This document shows, one piece after another, positions 30,700 to 39,664 of a stretch of 64,000 nt of DNA. The number at the start of each line of letters is the position of its first letter. Position 1 is the first letter of the stretch. The translations under genes and the position numbers were made by a program. The notes beneath the pieces were generated by a model. It worked only from the letters and a program-made list of their open reading frames with translations, was not told the DNA's origin and searched no databases. Source of the DNA: WLMZ01 sp037140375 (GTDB lineage: Bacteria > Actinomycetota > Acidimicrobiia > Acidimicrobiales > Ilumatobacteraceae); assembly GCA_037140375.1 (NCBI GenBank), contig JBAXER010000005.1:6644-70643 (forward strand). The letters run 5' to 3'.

Positions 30700-32913
30700 A
30701 TGGCAGTTGACAAACGCGCGGCCCGGCTTGGGGCGCTAGCCCTCGTTGCGGTGGTGTTGCTCAGTGCTATCGGAGCTCGGCTGTGGTTCTTGCAAACGGT
30801 GCAGCGCGACGCCTTTCAGCAGCAGGTGTCAGTGAGCAAGACCCGCACCCAGTTGCTTGTGCCCGAGCGAGGTCGCATCTTCGATTCGGTGGGCCGAATC
30901 ATCGCCGACAACCGGCGGGTGCTCACCGTCACGGTCGACCGTTCGATCATCCGCAAGAGCGCCAATCGCAACGAACTGTTTCTGCGCTTGTCTGGCTTGC
31001 TCGGCGTGTCGGTGCAAGAGATGGAGCTGCGCTACAAGAGCGGCCGTTACAGCAACTTCTTGCCGCTGCCGTTACGTGAAAACGTTCCCGAAGACCTGGT
31101 GCTGCAAATCGAGAGTCGCAGTGAGGATTACCCGGGGGTACGCGGCGACGAAGACTGGAGCCGGGTGTATCCGTTCGCTCCGCTGGCGAGCCACGTGATT
31201 GGTTATCTCGGTCTCATCCTGGATACGCAGGCGAAAGAGTACAAACAACTCGGATATCTCAACAACGAATCCATTGGCCAGTTCGGTGTTGAAAAAAGCA
31301 TGGAGACCACGTTGCACGGCTCGTGGGGCAAGGTGATCTACGAGGTCGATAGCACCAACCATGTGGTGCGTGAGCTCAGTCGGGTCGAGCCCGTTGCGGG
31401 TAAGGACATTCAGCTCACGATCGATCTGAGAGTGCAGCAGTACGCCGAGCAAGCGCTGCAAACCGAGCTTCGTTTGCGTCGCGAAACCACCGACACGGCT
31501 CGCATGGCGCGCAACCCGCTCGACAAGTTGGGCAATCCAAAGTTCACCGGCGAAGCGTTTGTTGTCGACCCTGCTACGGGCGTCGAATACCTTCCGTACC
31601 CCTCGCCGGCCGGTTCTGTGGTGGTGATGGACCACGAGTCTGGCCAAGTGATTGCAATGGCGAGTTATCCAACCTTCGACAATCGTTGGTTCAACGCTGG
31701 CATTAGCGGCGCGAAGTTCAAAGAACTGTTTCCCAACGATCAGGCCCACCCTGAGAAATCGATTCTCGTGAATCGGGCAATTCAGGGCCAATACAACTTG
31801 GGCTCCACATTCAAGCCCTTTGTTGCCTATGCGGGCATGATGTCTGGCGTTGTCGCCCCCGACGAGTTGTACACCGACAAGGGCAGCTACAAGCTCGAGA
31901 GCATCGACCGCAGCGTCTGCAACACGGGAGTTCGCTGCGAGTACTTCAACGCCACCAACGCCAATACTGGTCGGCCCAGTTCGTACGGGCCGGTCAGCGT
32001 CGAGTCAGCGTTGGCCATCTCGAGCGACGCGTTCTTCTACCGACTCGGCGAGCTCACGTTCAAGGCCGGTCGCAGCCTGCTGCAAGACCAGGTGAAGAAG
32101 TTCGGTTTCGGCAGAGACTCGGGCATTGAGTTGCCCTTTGAGTTCGATGGTCGTGTCCCCGACACAGAGCTGAAGAAGCGTTTGGTCGAGTCAGGCAAAC
32201 TCGCCAAAGGCGAGGTGCCTCGTCTGCTCGTTGGCGACAACGTGCAGACCTCTATTGGCCAGGGCCTCTTGGCCGCTTCGCCGCTACAACTCGCCAACGC
32301 GTACGCCACCTTGGCCAATGGCGGATTCTTGAATACGCCACACATTGTTCGCGCTATCTATCAAGGTGGTGTCGCCGAGGTGTCGCCCGGTCTGGTCGAT
32401 CTCACCCAGGGTGTGTTGATCACTGCCTACGACAAGGCCGACCTTGTCGAACAGATCGATCTGCCACCTGCCGTGAATGATCCCATCGTGGCCGGTCTGA
32501 AACGCGTGATCACGGGCAAAGGCGTGCGTTATCCATCCACCTTCTACCATGCAACCACTGGCGAGACGCTCTTCAAGAACTATCCCTATAGCAAGCTCAC
32601 CATCGTGGGTAAGACCGGTACAGCACAAGGCTTTGCGAGCAAGCCTTGGAACGACTCGTCGGCTTTTGCTGGCTTCAGCACCAATCCGTTCAAGCCGTAC
32701 ACCGTGGTGGCCTACCTCGAAAAGGCTGGCTTCGGCAGTAAGGCCGCGGCCCCCGTGGTGAAGTGTGTGTTCGAGGCATTGGCCGGTGCCATCAAGCTGG
32801 ACCCAGTGGTGCCTTCTGATCCGCTCGATGTCACCTCGGCGCTACCAGCGCTGCCTGCTGAGTTGCGCTCAACGGCCTGCTTGCAGAATCCCATCGATCC
32901 GGTGCGCGACTAA
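30700..32913 (+). CDS. mrdA: penicillin-binding protein 2 (elongasome D,D-transpeptidase)
   Basis: The 737-residue class B PBP is anchored by one N-terminal helix (LGALALVAVVLLSAIGARLWF). A dimerisation domain (ERGRIFDSVGRIIADNR) precedes a transpeptidase domain. Penicillin-binding motifs are visible: SxxK as GSTFKPF, SxN-equivalent ISSDAFFYRLG and KTG in IVGKTGTAQG. It cross-links peptidoglycan along the side wall. An insertion (about residues 265-310, TDTARMARNPLDKLGNPKF) with no counterpart in E. coli PBP2 separates the first two thirds. The stop overlaps the rodA ATG by one base (TAATG). Confidence 0.94.
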   Translation: MAVDKRAARLGALALVAVVLLSAIGARLWFLQTVQRDAFQQQVSVSKTRTQLLVPERGRIFDSVGRIIADNRRVLTVTVDRSIIRKSANRNELFLRLSGLLGVSVQEMELRYKSGRYSNFLPLPLRENVPEDLVLQIESRSEDYPGVRGDEDWSRVYPFAPLASHVIGYLGLILDTQAKEYKQLGYLNNESIGQFGVEKSMETTLHGSWGKVIYEVDSTNHVVRELSRVEPVAGKDIQLTIDLRVQQYAEQALQTELRLRRETTDTARMARNPLDKLGNPKFTGEAFVVDPATGVEYLPYPSPAGSVVVMDHESGQVIAMASYPTFDNRWFNAGISGAKFKELFPNDQAHPEKSILVNRAIQGQYNLGSTFKPFVAYAGMMSGVVAPDELYTDKGSYKLESIDRSVCNTGVRCEYFNATNANTGRPSSYGPVSVESALAISSDAFFYRLGELTFKAGRSLLQDQVKKFGFGRDSGIELPFEFDGRVPDTELKKRLVESGKLAKGEVPRLLVGDNVQTSIGQGLLAASPLQLANAYATLANGGFLNTPHIVRAIYQGGVAEVSPGLVDLTQGVLITAYDKADLVEQIDLPPAVNDPIVAGLKRVITGKGVRYPSTFYHATTGETLFKNYPYSKLTIVGKTGTAQGFASKPWNDSSAFAGFSTNPFKPYTVVAYLEKAGFGSKAAAPVVKCVFEALAGAIKLDPVVPSDPLDVTSALPALPAELRSTACLQNPIDPVRD

Positions 32914-34076
32914 TGGCGTTTTCGGTGCTGAATCGCCGGCCTGACTCGGGCCTCGGCAATGTGCGCTCAAGTCCTGGAGACCCGAGTCGCAACGTCGACT
33001 GGGTGCTGCTGGTCGCCCAAGCGGCGCTCACAGTCATCGGATGCCTCACGGTGTATTCGGCTTCGCGTACGAAGGTCTCGAATCCGTATCTCTTCGCGAC
33101 GCGCCAAGTGGTGTTCGTCATCATTTCGATCGGCGTGATGCTGCTCATCATGTCGCTCGACTACTCATGGCTCCGCGAGCGGGCACGCGCCTTTTACGTG
33201 GCAAGCCTGGTCAGCTTGGGTTTGATCTTCGTGTTGGCCAAGGTGAGCAACGGCGCTCAGCTCAGCTTCAGCGTGGGGCCGATCAACATTCAGCCCAGCG
33301 AACTGGCAAAGGTGGCAGTGTTGCTGGCGCTCGCAGCGTTTCTCAGCGAAGACAACAGCGATTCGGTGTCATACGAACGATTCGTGGGCGGGCTCTGGCT
33401 CGGCGGCATCCCGGTGGTGCTCATCATCTTGCAGCCAGACCTCGGGTCGGCGTCGGTATTCGTGGTGTTGATGATGGGACTTCTGCTCGTAGCTGGAGCC
33501 CGTGCCAAGTACATCGCGATGATCACGGTCCTCGCAATCAGCACGCTTGCGGCTGCATTCGTTACGCGGTTCGTGAGCGGCTATCAGACGATTCGAATCC
33601 GGGCATGGATGAGCCCCAACTCCTTAGACGATGCCCTGCAGCCATACATTTTTCAGGGTCGCAACGCATTGCGGGCCACGGCCACCGGCGGAATCACTGG
33701 CAAGGGTTGGTTGCTCGGACCCATCACCAACGCCAAGAGCGACATCCCGGTGCAATGGGCCGACTTCCCGTTTAGCGCCATCGCCGAACAATTCGGTTTG
33801 ATTGGCTGCTCGGTGCTCATTGGGTTGTTTGCCGTAGCCCTGTTTCGAATATGGAGAATTGCGCATCTATCCCGCGACATTTTGGGTACCTACATTTGCG
33901 CTGGCGTGTTCTCGATGCTGCTCTGGCAGATCTTCCAGAACATTGCAATGACCCTTGGACTGGTGCCGATTACGGGACTGCCGATGCCCTTTATCTCGTA
34001 TGGAGGTTCGGGCATGGTGGCCTATTTTGTGATGTTCGGGCTGGTGCAGAGCGTGCACATGCGCCGAATGCGGTAG
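32913..34076 (+). CDS. rodA: RodA peptidoglycan glycosyltransferase (SEDS family)
   Basis: The 387-residue protein with about ten membrane helices polymerises lipid II for side-wall growth together with PBP2. SEDS landmarks are VGPINIQPSELAKVA, LQPDLGSASVFV, a loop with the catalytic-type Asp region NAKSDIPVQWADFPFSAIAE, and GLPMPFISYGGSGMVAYF. The ATG at 32913 overlaps the mrdA stop, which means tight coupling. RodA is chosen over FtsW because of this context. It is the last gene of the mre cluster before a 302-bp gap. Confidence 0.93.
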   Translation: MAFSVLNRRPDSGLGNVRSSPGDPSRNVDWVLLVAQAALTVIGCLTVYSASRTKVSNPYLFATRQVVFVIISIGVMLLIMSLDYSWLRERARAFYVASLVSLGLIFVLAKVSNGAQLSFSVGPINIQPSELAKVAVLLALAAFLSEDNSDSVSYERFVGGLWLGGIPVVLIILQPDLGSASVFVVLMMGLLLVAGARAKYIAMITVLAISTLAAAFVTRFVSGYQTIRIRAWMSPNSLDDALQPYIFQGRNALRATATGGITGKGWLLGPITNAKSDIPVQWADFPFSAIAEQFGLIGCSVLIGLFAVALFRIWRIAHLSRDILGTYICAGVFSMLLWQIFQNIAMTLGLVPITGLPMPFISYGGSGMVAYFVMFGLVQSVHMRRMR

Positions 34077-34378
34077 CGCAATAGCTGCTTGTACCGCACG
34101 TTTAGACAGTGTTCACGTGTACGACTTGTTCGAAATGTCGATACCGTTCTCCAGCAATATCGTCTTGCCGCGACCAACGTCGCTCCAAGACGTAGTGTTG
34201 CCCGCAACACACGTCGTCTGCTCTGCGTTCGGCGCAGCGGACAACAACAAGCAATCCGGGTGAATATTGCCCGTCAATGAGGTCGAAAGCGACGGCGCCG
34301 GTTGGGACGATTCCCACCTTGGGCAGCCGTTGCGGAACGCTCACCGGGATGGTGAGCGCACACGGAGGGAATACGTCC
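34077..34378 (+). promoter_or_regulatory. structured leader region upstream of the RNase E/G gene
   Basis: This 302-bp gap has no supported gene. It contains a run of simple hairpins: ACGTC/GACGT at 34177-34193, GTGTTG-CCCG-CAACAC at 34195-34210, CTGCG/CGCAG at 34223-34237 and GCTCACC-GGGAT-GGTGAGC at 34339-34357. The last ends 6 nt before the GGAGGG ribosome binding site at 34364-34369. RNase E transcripts in other bacteria are autoregulated through leader hairpins, so a similar role is plausible. The promoter was not located. Confidence 0.4.
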
Positions 34379-36442
34379 ATGGACGACATACGGGTCGAGA
34401 ATCTCGACGAACCGGTACAGAAATCAGCTGAAACGGCCGCAGAAGCGCCCGATTCAAGCGCAGAAGATGTTTCAGAAGGCTCAGTTGTCGACGAAACAGG
34501 CCAAGAGCCCACGGTGCGACCAGTTCGCAAACGTCGTCGCGGCTCGCGTGGCGGCCGTGGTCGCTCAAAGTCGGGCGGCGGTCAAGGTTCTTCGGGCGAC
34601 GCCGACGATTCCGATGGCGATGATGACGACGACTTCGACGACGAGAACGATGTCGACAACGATGCCGATGGCGAAGCCGGTGATTCCGACTCCGACTCCG
34701 ACACGTCAGAGGCGCCCGCTCCTGGCGCGCCCAAGGTTCAACGTCAGCAGAACCCACCGCGACAAAAGCCGGCCGGCCAACAGCCCGGCGGCCAGCCTCG
34801 TGCACCGCAGCAGCCACGTCAGCCACGCACTGCTGTCGTAGCCGCCGACTCCGACGCCGACCCAGAATTGCCAGAGCGCGCATCCGAGGGCAAGCCCAGC
34901 GCCGAGGCCGCCGAGTCTGCTCTCGTTCGGCGACCACAGATTGGCGATACCCGCCCGGCCCCGCGCCCGGCATCCGCCGCTCCCGAGGCTGCCATCGAAG
35001 GCGCCACACCAAGCGCCGGGGCCAAGAAGAAGCGTCGGCGCACGCCCAAGGCCAAGGTCGCCTCGGCAACCGGCAACGTCTCATCGGGTGGCTCGCGCCA
35101 GAGCAGCGCCCAGCTCGATGCCGATCTGCTTGAGAAGCGGCGTGGTCGCGAGCGCAACGGCCGTCCGGTCGGACGTTATTTGATGTGCGTGCAGGTACGC
35201 GACAACCTCACCCAAGTTGCAGTGCTCGAAGGCCGCAACCTCGTTGAGCACTACGTGAGCCAGCCGGCCGACGACGTCAGCCAGATTCACGGCAACATCT
35301 ACGTCGGCAAGGTGCAAAACGTGCTGCCAGGCATGGAAGCAGCCTTTGTCGACATCAGCACGCCAAAGAACGCCGTGTTGTACCGCGGCGATGTGCAGTA
35401 CGACCAAGAAGACATTGTCGAGGCTGGCAAAGACGCCCGCATCGAGAACATCCTCAAGGCCAAGCAGCTCATTGTGTGTCAGGTCACCAAGAACCCCATT
35501 GGGGCTAAGGGCGCTCGCCTCACTCAAGAAGTGTCGTTGCCCGGTCGCTTCGTGGTGCTTATTCCCAACTCAAAGACCTATGGCATCTCGAAGCGCTTGC
35601 CCGACGATGTGCGCAAGCGATTGCGCAACATCCTCGACCGGGTGAAGCCCGCCGAGCATGGTCTCATCGTGCGCACCGCCGCCGAGAACGCATCCGAGCA
35701 CGAGCTTCGCGCCGACATGACCCGTCTGCTCGATCAGTGGAACATCATTGAGGCCAAGGCCAAAAAGGCACAAGGCCCGGCGTTGCTCTACCGTGAACCC
35801 GAGCTTGCAGTACGCGTGATTCGCGAAGAGTTCAACGCCGAATATCGCGGTGTCATTATCGACGACCAGCGCTTATTCGAAGACGTACGCGATTACGTCA
35901 CGGCCTTCAACCCCGAGCTCGCCGACCGTGTCGAGTACTTCGACGCATCGCAAGAGGGCCTGCCCATCTACGAACGGTTCCACCTGCACGAACAGCTTCA
36001 CAAGGCCCTCGACCGCAAGGTGTGGCTGCGCTCTGGCGGCTCATTGATCATCGAGCACACCGAGGCGCTCACGGTCATCGACGTGAACACGGGCAAGAAC
36101 GTGGGCACATCGAACTCGAATCTTGAAGCCACGGTGTTCCACAACAATCTCGAAGCTGCCGACGAAATTGCTCGTCAGCTCCGGTTGCGCGACATCGGCG
36201 GCATCATCGTGATCGACTTCATCGACATGGAGATTCGCGAGAACCGCCGTAAAGTGCTCGAAGCCTTCCGCGATGCTCTAGCCCGCGATAAGACCCGTAC
36301 GCAGGTGTTCGACATCTCTGACCTCGGTCTTGTCGAGATGACCCGCAAACGAATCGGTGAAGGTCTGCTCACCAATTTCGCAGACCAGTGCCCGAACTGC
36401 GAAGGTCGTGGCGTGCTCGTTGATTTGGCGCTTTTGCAGTAA
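34379..36442 (+). CDS. rne: ribonuclease E/G family endoribonuclease
   Basis: The 687-residue protein starts with about 250 residues of disordered sequence: acidic DDDDDFDDENDVDNDADG runs alternate with Arg/Gly, Gln/Pro and Lys stretches. The catalytic core follows: S1 domain (IYVGKVQNVLPGMEAAFVDI), RNase H-like and DNase I-like parts with the metal-binding DVNTGKNVG and IVIDFIDME, and the zinc-link CPNCEGRG at the C-terminus. It processes rRNA and initiates mRNA decay. ATG 34379 has GGAGGG 9 nt upstream; a longer frame from 34277 lacks one. The disordered arm lies at the N-terminus, as in other actinobacterial RNase E proteins and unlike E. coli. Confidence 0.93.
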   Translation: MDDIRVENLDEPVQKSAETAAEAPDSSAEDVSEGSVVDETGQEPTVRPVRKRRRGSRGGRGRSKSGGGQGSSGDADDSDGDDDDDFDDENDVDNDADGEAGDSDSDSDTSEAPAPGAPKVQRQQNPPRQKPAGQQPGGQPRAPQQPRQPRTAVVAADSDADPELPERASEGKPSAEAAESALVRRPQIGDTRPAPRPASAAPEAAIEGATPSAGAKKKRRRTPKAKVASATGNVSSGGSRQSSAQLDADLLEKRRGRERNGRPVGRYLMCVQVRDNLTQVAVLEGRNLVEHYVSQPADDVSQIHGNIYVGKVQNVLPGMEAAFVDISTPKNAVLYRGDVQYDQEDIVEAGKDARIENILKAKQLIVCQVTKNPIGAKGARLTQEVSLPGRFVVLIPNSKTYGISKRLPDDVRKRLRNILDRVKPAEHGLIVRTAAENASEHELRADMTRLLDQWNIIEAKAKKAQGPALLYREPELAVRVIREEFNAEYRGVIIDDQRLFEDVRDYVTAFNPELADRVEYFDASQEGLPIYERFHLHEQLHKALDRKVWLRSGGSLIIEHTEALTVIDVNTGKNVGTSNSNLEATVFHNNLEAADEIARQLRLRDIGGIIVIDFIDMEIRENRRKVLEAFRDALARDKTRTQVFDISDLGLVEMTRKRIGEGLLTNFADQCPNCEGRGVLVDLALLQ

Positions 36443-36528
36443 TCACAGGCTTGCGCCAGCCAGCCATTTGAAATGACCCCAACATCCCGTTGGTGTAGTC
36501 ACCCAACGACGATAGGATCTCACCCGTT

Positions 36529-36840
36529 ATGTACGCAGTAATCGCAACCGGCGGTAAGCAGGAACGTGTCGCAGAAGGCCAGCAATTGCAGGTCGAGCTA
36601 CTCGGGGCTGAAGACGGCGCCGACGTCTCCTTCACTCCTGTTCTGTTCGTCGACGGCGACTCAGTATTGGCTACACCTGCCGAGCTGAAAGGTGTCACCG
36701 TTACGGGCCGAGTCATCGGCACCGCAAAGGGACCCAAGATCGACGGTTTCACCTACAAGCGCCGCACGAACCAGCGCAAGCGCTACGGGCACCGTCAAAA
36801 GTACACCGTCGTCGAAATCACATCAATCGCAAAGGGCTGA
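36529..36840 (+). CDS. rplU: 50S ribosomal protein L21
   Basis: The 103-residue protein has the family start MYAVIATGGKQERVAEGQ and the RRTNQRKRYGHRQKYT C-terminal RNA-binding stretch. It is a structural component of the large subunit. It is followed after 3 nt by rpmA, the normal pairing. The short leader (36443-36528) has a 6-bp hairpin (CGTTGG/CCAACG, 36488-36508) and a TAGGAT hexamer at 36513-36518 that could be a -10 element close to the start. No clear ribosome binding site is seen. Confidence 0.97.
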   Translation: MYAVIATGGKQERVAEGQQLQVELLGAEDGADVSFTPVLFVDGDSVLATPAELKGVTVTGRVIGTAKGPKIDGFTYKRRTNQRKRYGHRQKYTVVEITSIAKG

Positions 36841-36843
36841 GCC

Positions 36844-37098
36844 ATGTCAAAGACAAAAGGTGGCGGGTCTACCCGCAACGGTCGTGATTCCAATGCACAG
36901 CGCCTCGGCGTCAAGGCATTTGGTGGATCGTCCATCACAGCCGGAACCATCTTGATCCGCCAGCGCGGCACTCGGTTCCACCCAGGCATCAACGTGGGCA
37001 TCGGCAAGGACGACACCTTGTTCGCTCTCAAAGCTGGCAACGTGCAGTTCGGCGAGCGCCGTGGCCGTCGTGTCATCAACGTGATTGTCCCTGAGTAA
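36844..37098 (+). CDS. rpmA: 50S ribosomal protein L27
   Basis: The 84-residue protein begins MSKTKGGGSTRNGRDSNAQR and has FGGSSITAGTILIRQRG and GTRFHPGINVGIGKDDTLF, all diagnostic of L27, whose N-terminus reaches the peptidyl-transferase centre. The N-terminus has no cleavable extension of the Firmicutes type. It is translationally linked with rplU (3-nt gap) and followed by a terminator hairpin. Confidence 0.97.
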   Translation: MSKTKGGGSTRNGRDSNAQRLGVKAFGGSSITAGTILIRQRGTRFHPGINVGIGKDDTLFALKAGNVQFGERRGRRVINVIVPE

Positions 37099-37124
37099 AT
37101 CAGTTCTTCACTGAGTTCTTTCTG

Positions 37125-37145
37125 ACCCGGCCCTTGCGGCCGGGT
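37125..37145 (+). terminator. terminator hairpin after rplU-rpmA
   Basis: An 8-bp stem ACCCGGCC (37125-37132) / GGCCGGGT (37138-37145) with a CTTGC loop lies 27 nt after the rpmA stop and is followed by TCAGTCGTTTT. It also faces the 3' end of the convergent dgt gene. Confidence 0.65.
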
Positions 37146-37184
37146 TCAGTCGTTTTCGGGCCGAGTTCGGTCGATGACGGGCTG

Positions 37185-38354
37185 CTACTCGGCCATGCCC
37201 ACGCCGTGCGGTAGCCGATCGGCGCTCCAACCCAGCAGCATCATCGCTTGGCGACAGGCAAAGCGATCGGTCATGCCACTCACGTAGCGAACTGCTGAGT
37301 GCAGGGCTTCGGCGCTGCCCGCCTGAATGCCAGCAACCGGCACGGCGCTGTGTTGATGGTCGATGTGGTGCTGGGTGTCGATATCGGCGAGCAGGTTGGG
37401 CCGATCGGCGTAGTGCTCGACCAGGGCCTGCAGCAGGGCGATGACAGCCGTTGCCTGTGCTTGCGAGGCCGGCCGCAGGTACACGTGCTCGTAGTTGAAT
37501 TGGCGAAATTCGCTGAGCGCTGCGGCGTAGTCGTTGACCATGCCGATGCGCCCGGTTTGCGCCGCAGCGTCGGTCATTGCATGAACGAACGCACCAAGCT
37601 GGCGTGAGCGGGTGGCACCGCAGCGGTCGCGAACCAATGCCGGCAACATGTCGGGTGCCACGATTCCGGCGGCAACGGCGTCTTCGAAGTCGTGACACAC
37701 GTAGGCAATGCGATCGGCCCATGACACCACTTCGCCCTCGGGGGTTGCCGGGGCTGGCCGTGACCACGAATGGTTACGGATGCCGTCGAGGGTCTCGGAG
37801 CACAAGTTGAGCGAGGTCAAGGTGACATCGGCGCCCCACAGCGCATGGTCGTAGCCGCCGGGAACATAGGGAGAGAGGGCGTCTTCGCTGGCATGGCCAC
37901 CCGGGCCGTGGCCGCAGTCGTGGCCAAGCGCGATGGCCTCAGTGAGCGCCACGTTCAAGCCGAGGGCCCGCGAGATCGACACGGCCACCTGGGCCACCTC
38001 GAGCGCGTGGGTCAGGCGTGTGCGCTGGTGATCGTCGGGAAAGACGAACACTTGCGTCTTGCCGGCAAGGCGGCGAAACGACGAAGCGTGCAGAATGCGG
38101 TCGCGGTCGCGTTCGAAGCAGGTGCGGTATGTGTCGGCCGCTTCGTCGATGAACCGGTCGCCTGCGCCGCTGGCTCGGGTGGCGAGGCGTGCCATCGAGG
38201 CATCTTGGGATTCTTCGCTGCTGCGGCGATCGACGAGTTCGGTGCTGCCCGGCCCGGCCCACGAGTCCCGGTGGGCCAATTGGATGCCCGCGACCTGATG
38301 TCCAGACATCGTGGCGGCCCAGCGCTGTGCTCGTTCTTGCACCGATTCGTCCAT
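37185..38354 (-). CDS. dgt: deoxyguanosinetriphosphate triphosphohydrolase-like HD protein
   Basis: The 389-residue HD-domain enzyme is of the dGTPase family, which removes tripolyphosphate from dNTPs. Metal-binding motifs are RLTHALEVAQ (first His) and ALGHDCGHGPGGHAS (HD pair and further His), with SWADRIAYVCHDFEDAV carrying the last Asp. The family entry motif FRRLAGKTQVF is also present. It is on the minus strand and splits the usual rplU-rpmA-obgE series, so it was probably inserted or inverted here. ATG 38354 gives a normal length for the actinobacterial type. Cytoplasmic. Role in dNTP balance is inferred from the family. Confidence 0.9.
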   Translation of the reverse strand: MDESVQERAQRWAATMSGHQVAGIQLAHRDSWAGPGSTELVDRRSSEESQDASMARLATRASGAGDRFIDEAADTYRTCFERDRDRILHASSFRRLAGKTQVFVFPDDHQRTRLTHALEVAQVAVSISRALGLNVALTEAIALGHDCGHGPGGHASEDALSPYVPGGYDHALWGADVTLTSLNLCSETLDGIRNHSWSRPAPATPEGEVVSWADRIAYVCHDFEDAVAAGIVAPDMLPALVRDRCGATRSRQLGAFVHAMTDAAAQTGRIGMVNDYAAALSEFRQFNYEHVYLRPASQAQATAVIALLQALVEHYADRPNLLADIDTQHHIDHQHSAVPVAGIQAGSAEALHSAVRYVSGMTDRFACRQAMMLLGWSADRLPHGVGMAE

Positions 38355-38422
38355 GTCTCGCAGGATACGCGGTGCAATCAGCGACCACCGACTACTGCTG
38401 ACAGATAGCCTGCATTTGCCCT

Positions 38423-39664
38423 ATGAGTGGATTTGTCGACGAAGCCCAACTAAATGTCCGCGGAGGCGATGGTGGTGCTGGCTGTGTGTCGTTCCGTCGC
38501 GAAGGTCCAGAGGCCATGGGTGGACCGAACGGTGGCGATGGAGGCAAGGGCGGCGATGTGTGGCTCGTAGCCACTCGCAACGTTGCATCACTGCTTGCGT
38601 TCCGTGATCATCCCCACCGTCGCGCCAAGGATGGCGTGCACGGCAAGGGCAAGGACCAACACGGTAAGCGCGGCGAAGGTATCGAGGTCATGGTTCCCGA
38701 GGGCACCATTGCTCGAGACATGTACACCGGCGAACTGCTCGCCGACCTCGTGCATCACGGCGACCGTTGGCTCGCTGCTGCGGGCGGTCGTGGCGGTCGT
38801 GGCAATGCCAAGTTCTGGTCCAACCGTCGTCGTGCCCCGAGCTACGCCGAGCAGGGCGAGCACGGCGTCGATCAGTGGCTCAAGCTCGACCTCAAGCTGA
38901 TGGCCGATGTTGCGTTGGTGGGTTTCCCGAACGCTGGCAAGAGCACGCTCATCAGCAGCATCAGCGCTGCCAAGCCGAAGATCGCGGCGTATCCGTTTAC
39001 CACGCTCGAACCGCACCTCGGTGTTGTCAGCGTCGACAGCGATACCGAGTTCATTGTGGCCGACATTCCCGGCCTCATCGAAGGTGCCAGCGAAGGACGT
39101 GGCCTCGGCCATCAGTTTCTGCGCCACATCGAGCGTGCCCGCGTATTGTGCGTGTTGGTCGATCTCGAATCGGCCGATGGCGTGTCGCCGGCCGAGCAAG
39201 AGCGCATCTTGTTGGGCGAGCTTGGCAACTACGAACCCGAACTGCTCGAGCGTCCTCGTCTTGTCGTTGGTACCAAGAACGATGTCGGCTTCGAGACCGA
39301 GTGGGATGGCCTACGTATTAGCGCCATCACCACCGAGGGCCTGCGGGTGCTCGTGGGCAATCTGGCCGAGTTGGTCTCGAAGGTTCGTCACGAACAGCCC
39401 GACCAAGAAGGCATTGTCATCATTCGTCCTGAGGTCGATGGTGCAGTTGTCGAGCGCATCGACGAGAACCAGTTCCGTGTTCGCGGCCGCAATGTTGAGC
39501 GCGTCGTAGCGTTGAACGACGTCACCACGCCAGAGGCACTGAACTGGATCGACGAGCGGCTGAAGAAGCTTGGCGTCGATCGCCTGCTGAGCCGTGCCGG
39601 CGCTCAGGATGGAGACGTCGTGTGGATCGGTGAGTTCAGCTTCGAGTACGAGCCTGATCTGTAA
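38423..39664 (+). CDS. obgE: Obg/CgtA GTPase (ribosome assembly)
   Basis: This 413-residue GTPase has an N-terminal glycine-rich Obg fold (residues 1-158, FVDEAQLNVRGGDGGAGCVSF). The G domain carries P-loop GFPNAGKSTLI, switch TTLEPHLGVV, DIPGLIEGA and GTKND-type VVGTKNDVG. A C-terminal OCT domain (FRVRGRNVERVVALND, DVVWIGEFSFEYEPDL) is typical of the actinobacterial subtype. It assists 50S assembly and responds to guanine nucleotide and (p)ppGpp levels. The stop is followed immediately by the proB ATG. Confidence 0.97.
   Translation: MSGFVDEAQLNVRGGDGGAGCVSFRREGPEAMGGPNGGDGGKGGDVWLVATRNVASLLAFRDHPHRRAKDGVHGKGKDQHGKRGEGIEVMVPEGTIARDMYTGELLADLVHHGDRWLAAAGGRGGRGNAKFWSNRRRAPSYAEQGEHGVDQWLKLDLKLMADVALVGFPNAGKSTLISSISAAKPKIAAYPFTTLEPHLGVVSVDSDTEFIVADIPGLIEGASEGRGLGHQFLRHIERARVLCVLVDLESADGVSPAEQERILLGELGNYEPELLERPRLVVGTKNDVGFETEWDGLRISAITTEGLRVLVGNLAELVSKVRHEQPDQEGIVIIRPEVDGAVVERIDENQFRVRGRNVERVVALNDVTTPEALNWIDERLKKLGVDRLLSRAGAQDGDVVWIGEFSFEYEPDL

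Noticed and set aside
34277..34378. N-terminal extension of RNase E/G from 34277
   Set aside because: The extension has no good ribosome binding site, crosses the hairpin at 34339-34357, and the ATG at 34379 has GGAGGG at proper distance.
38872..39199. Minus-strand frames antisense to obgE
   Set aside because: They sit wholly inside a highly conserved GTPase gene and have no recognisable product.
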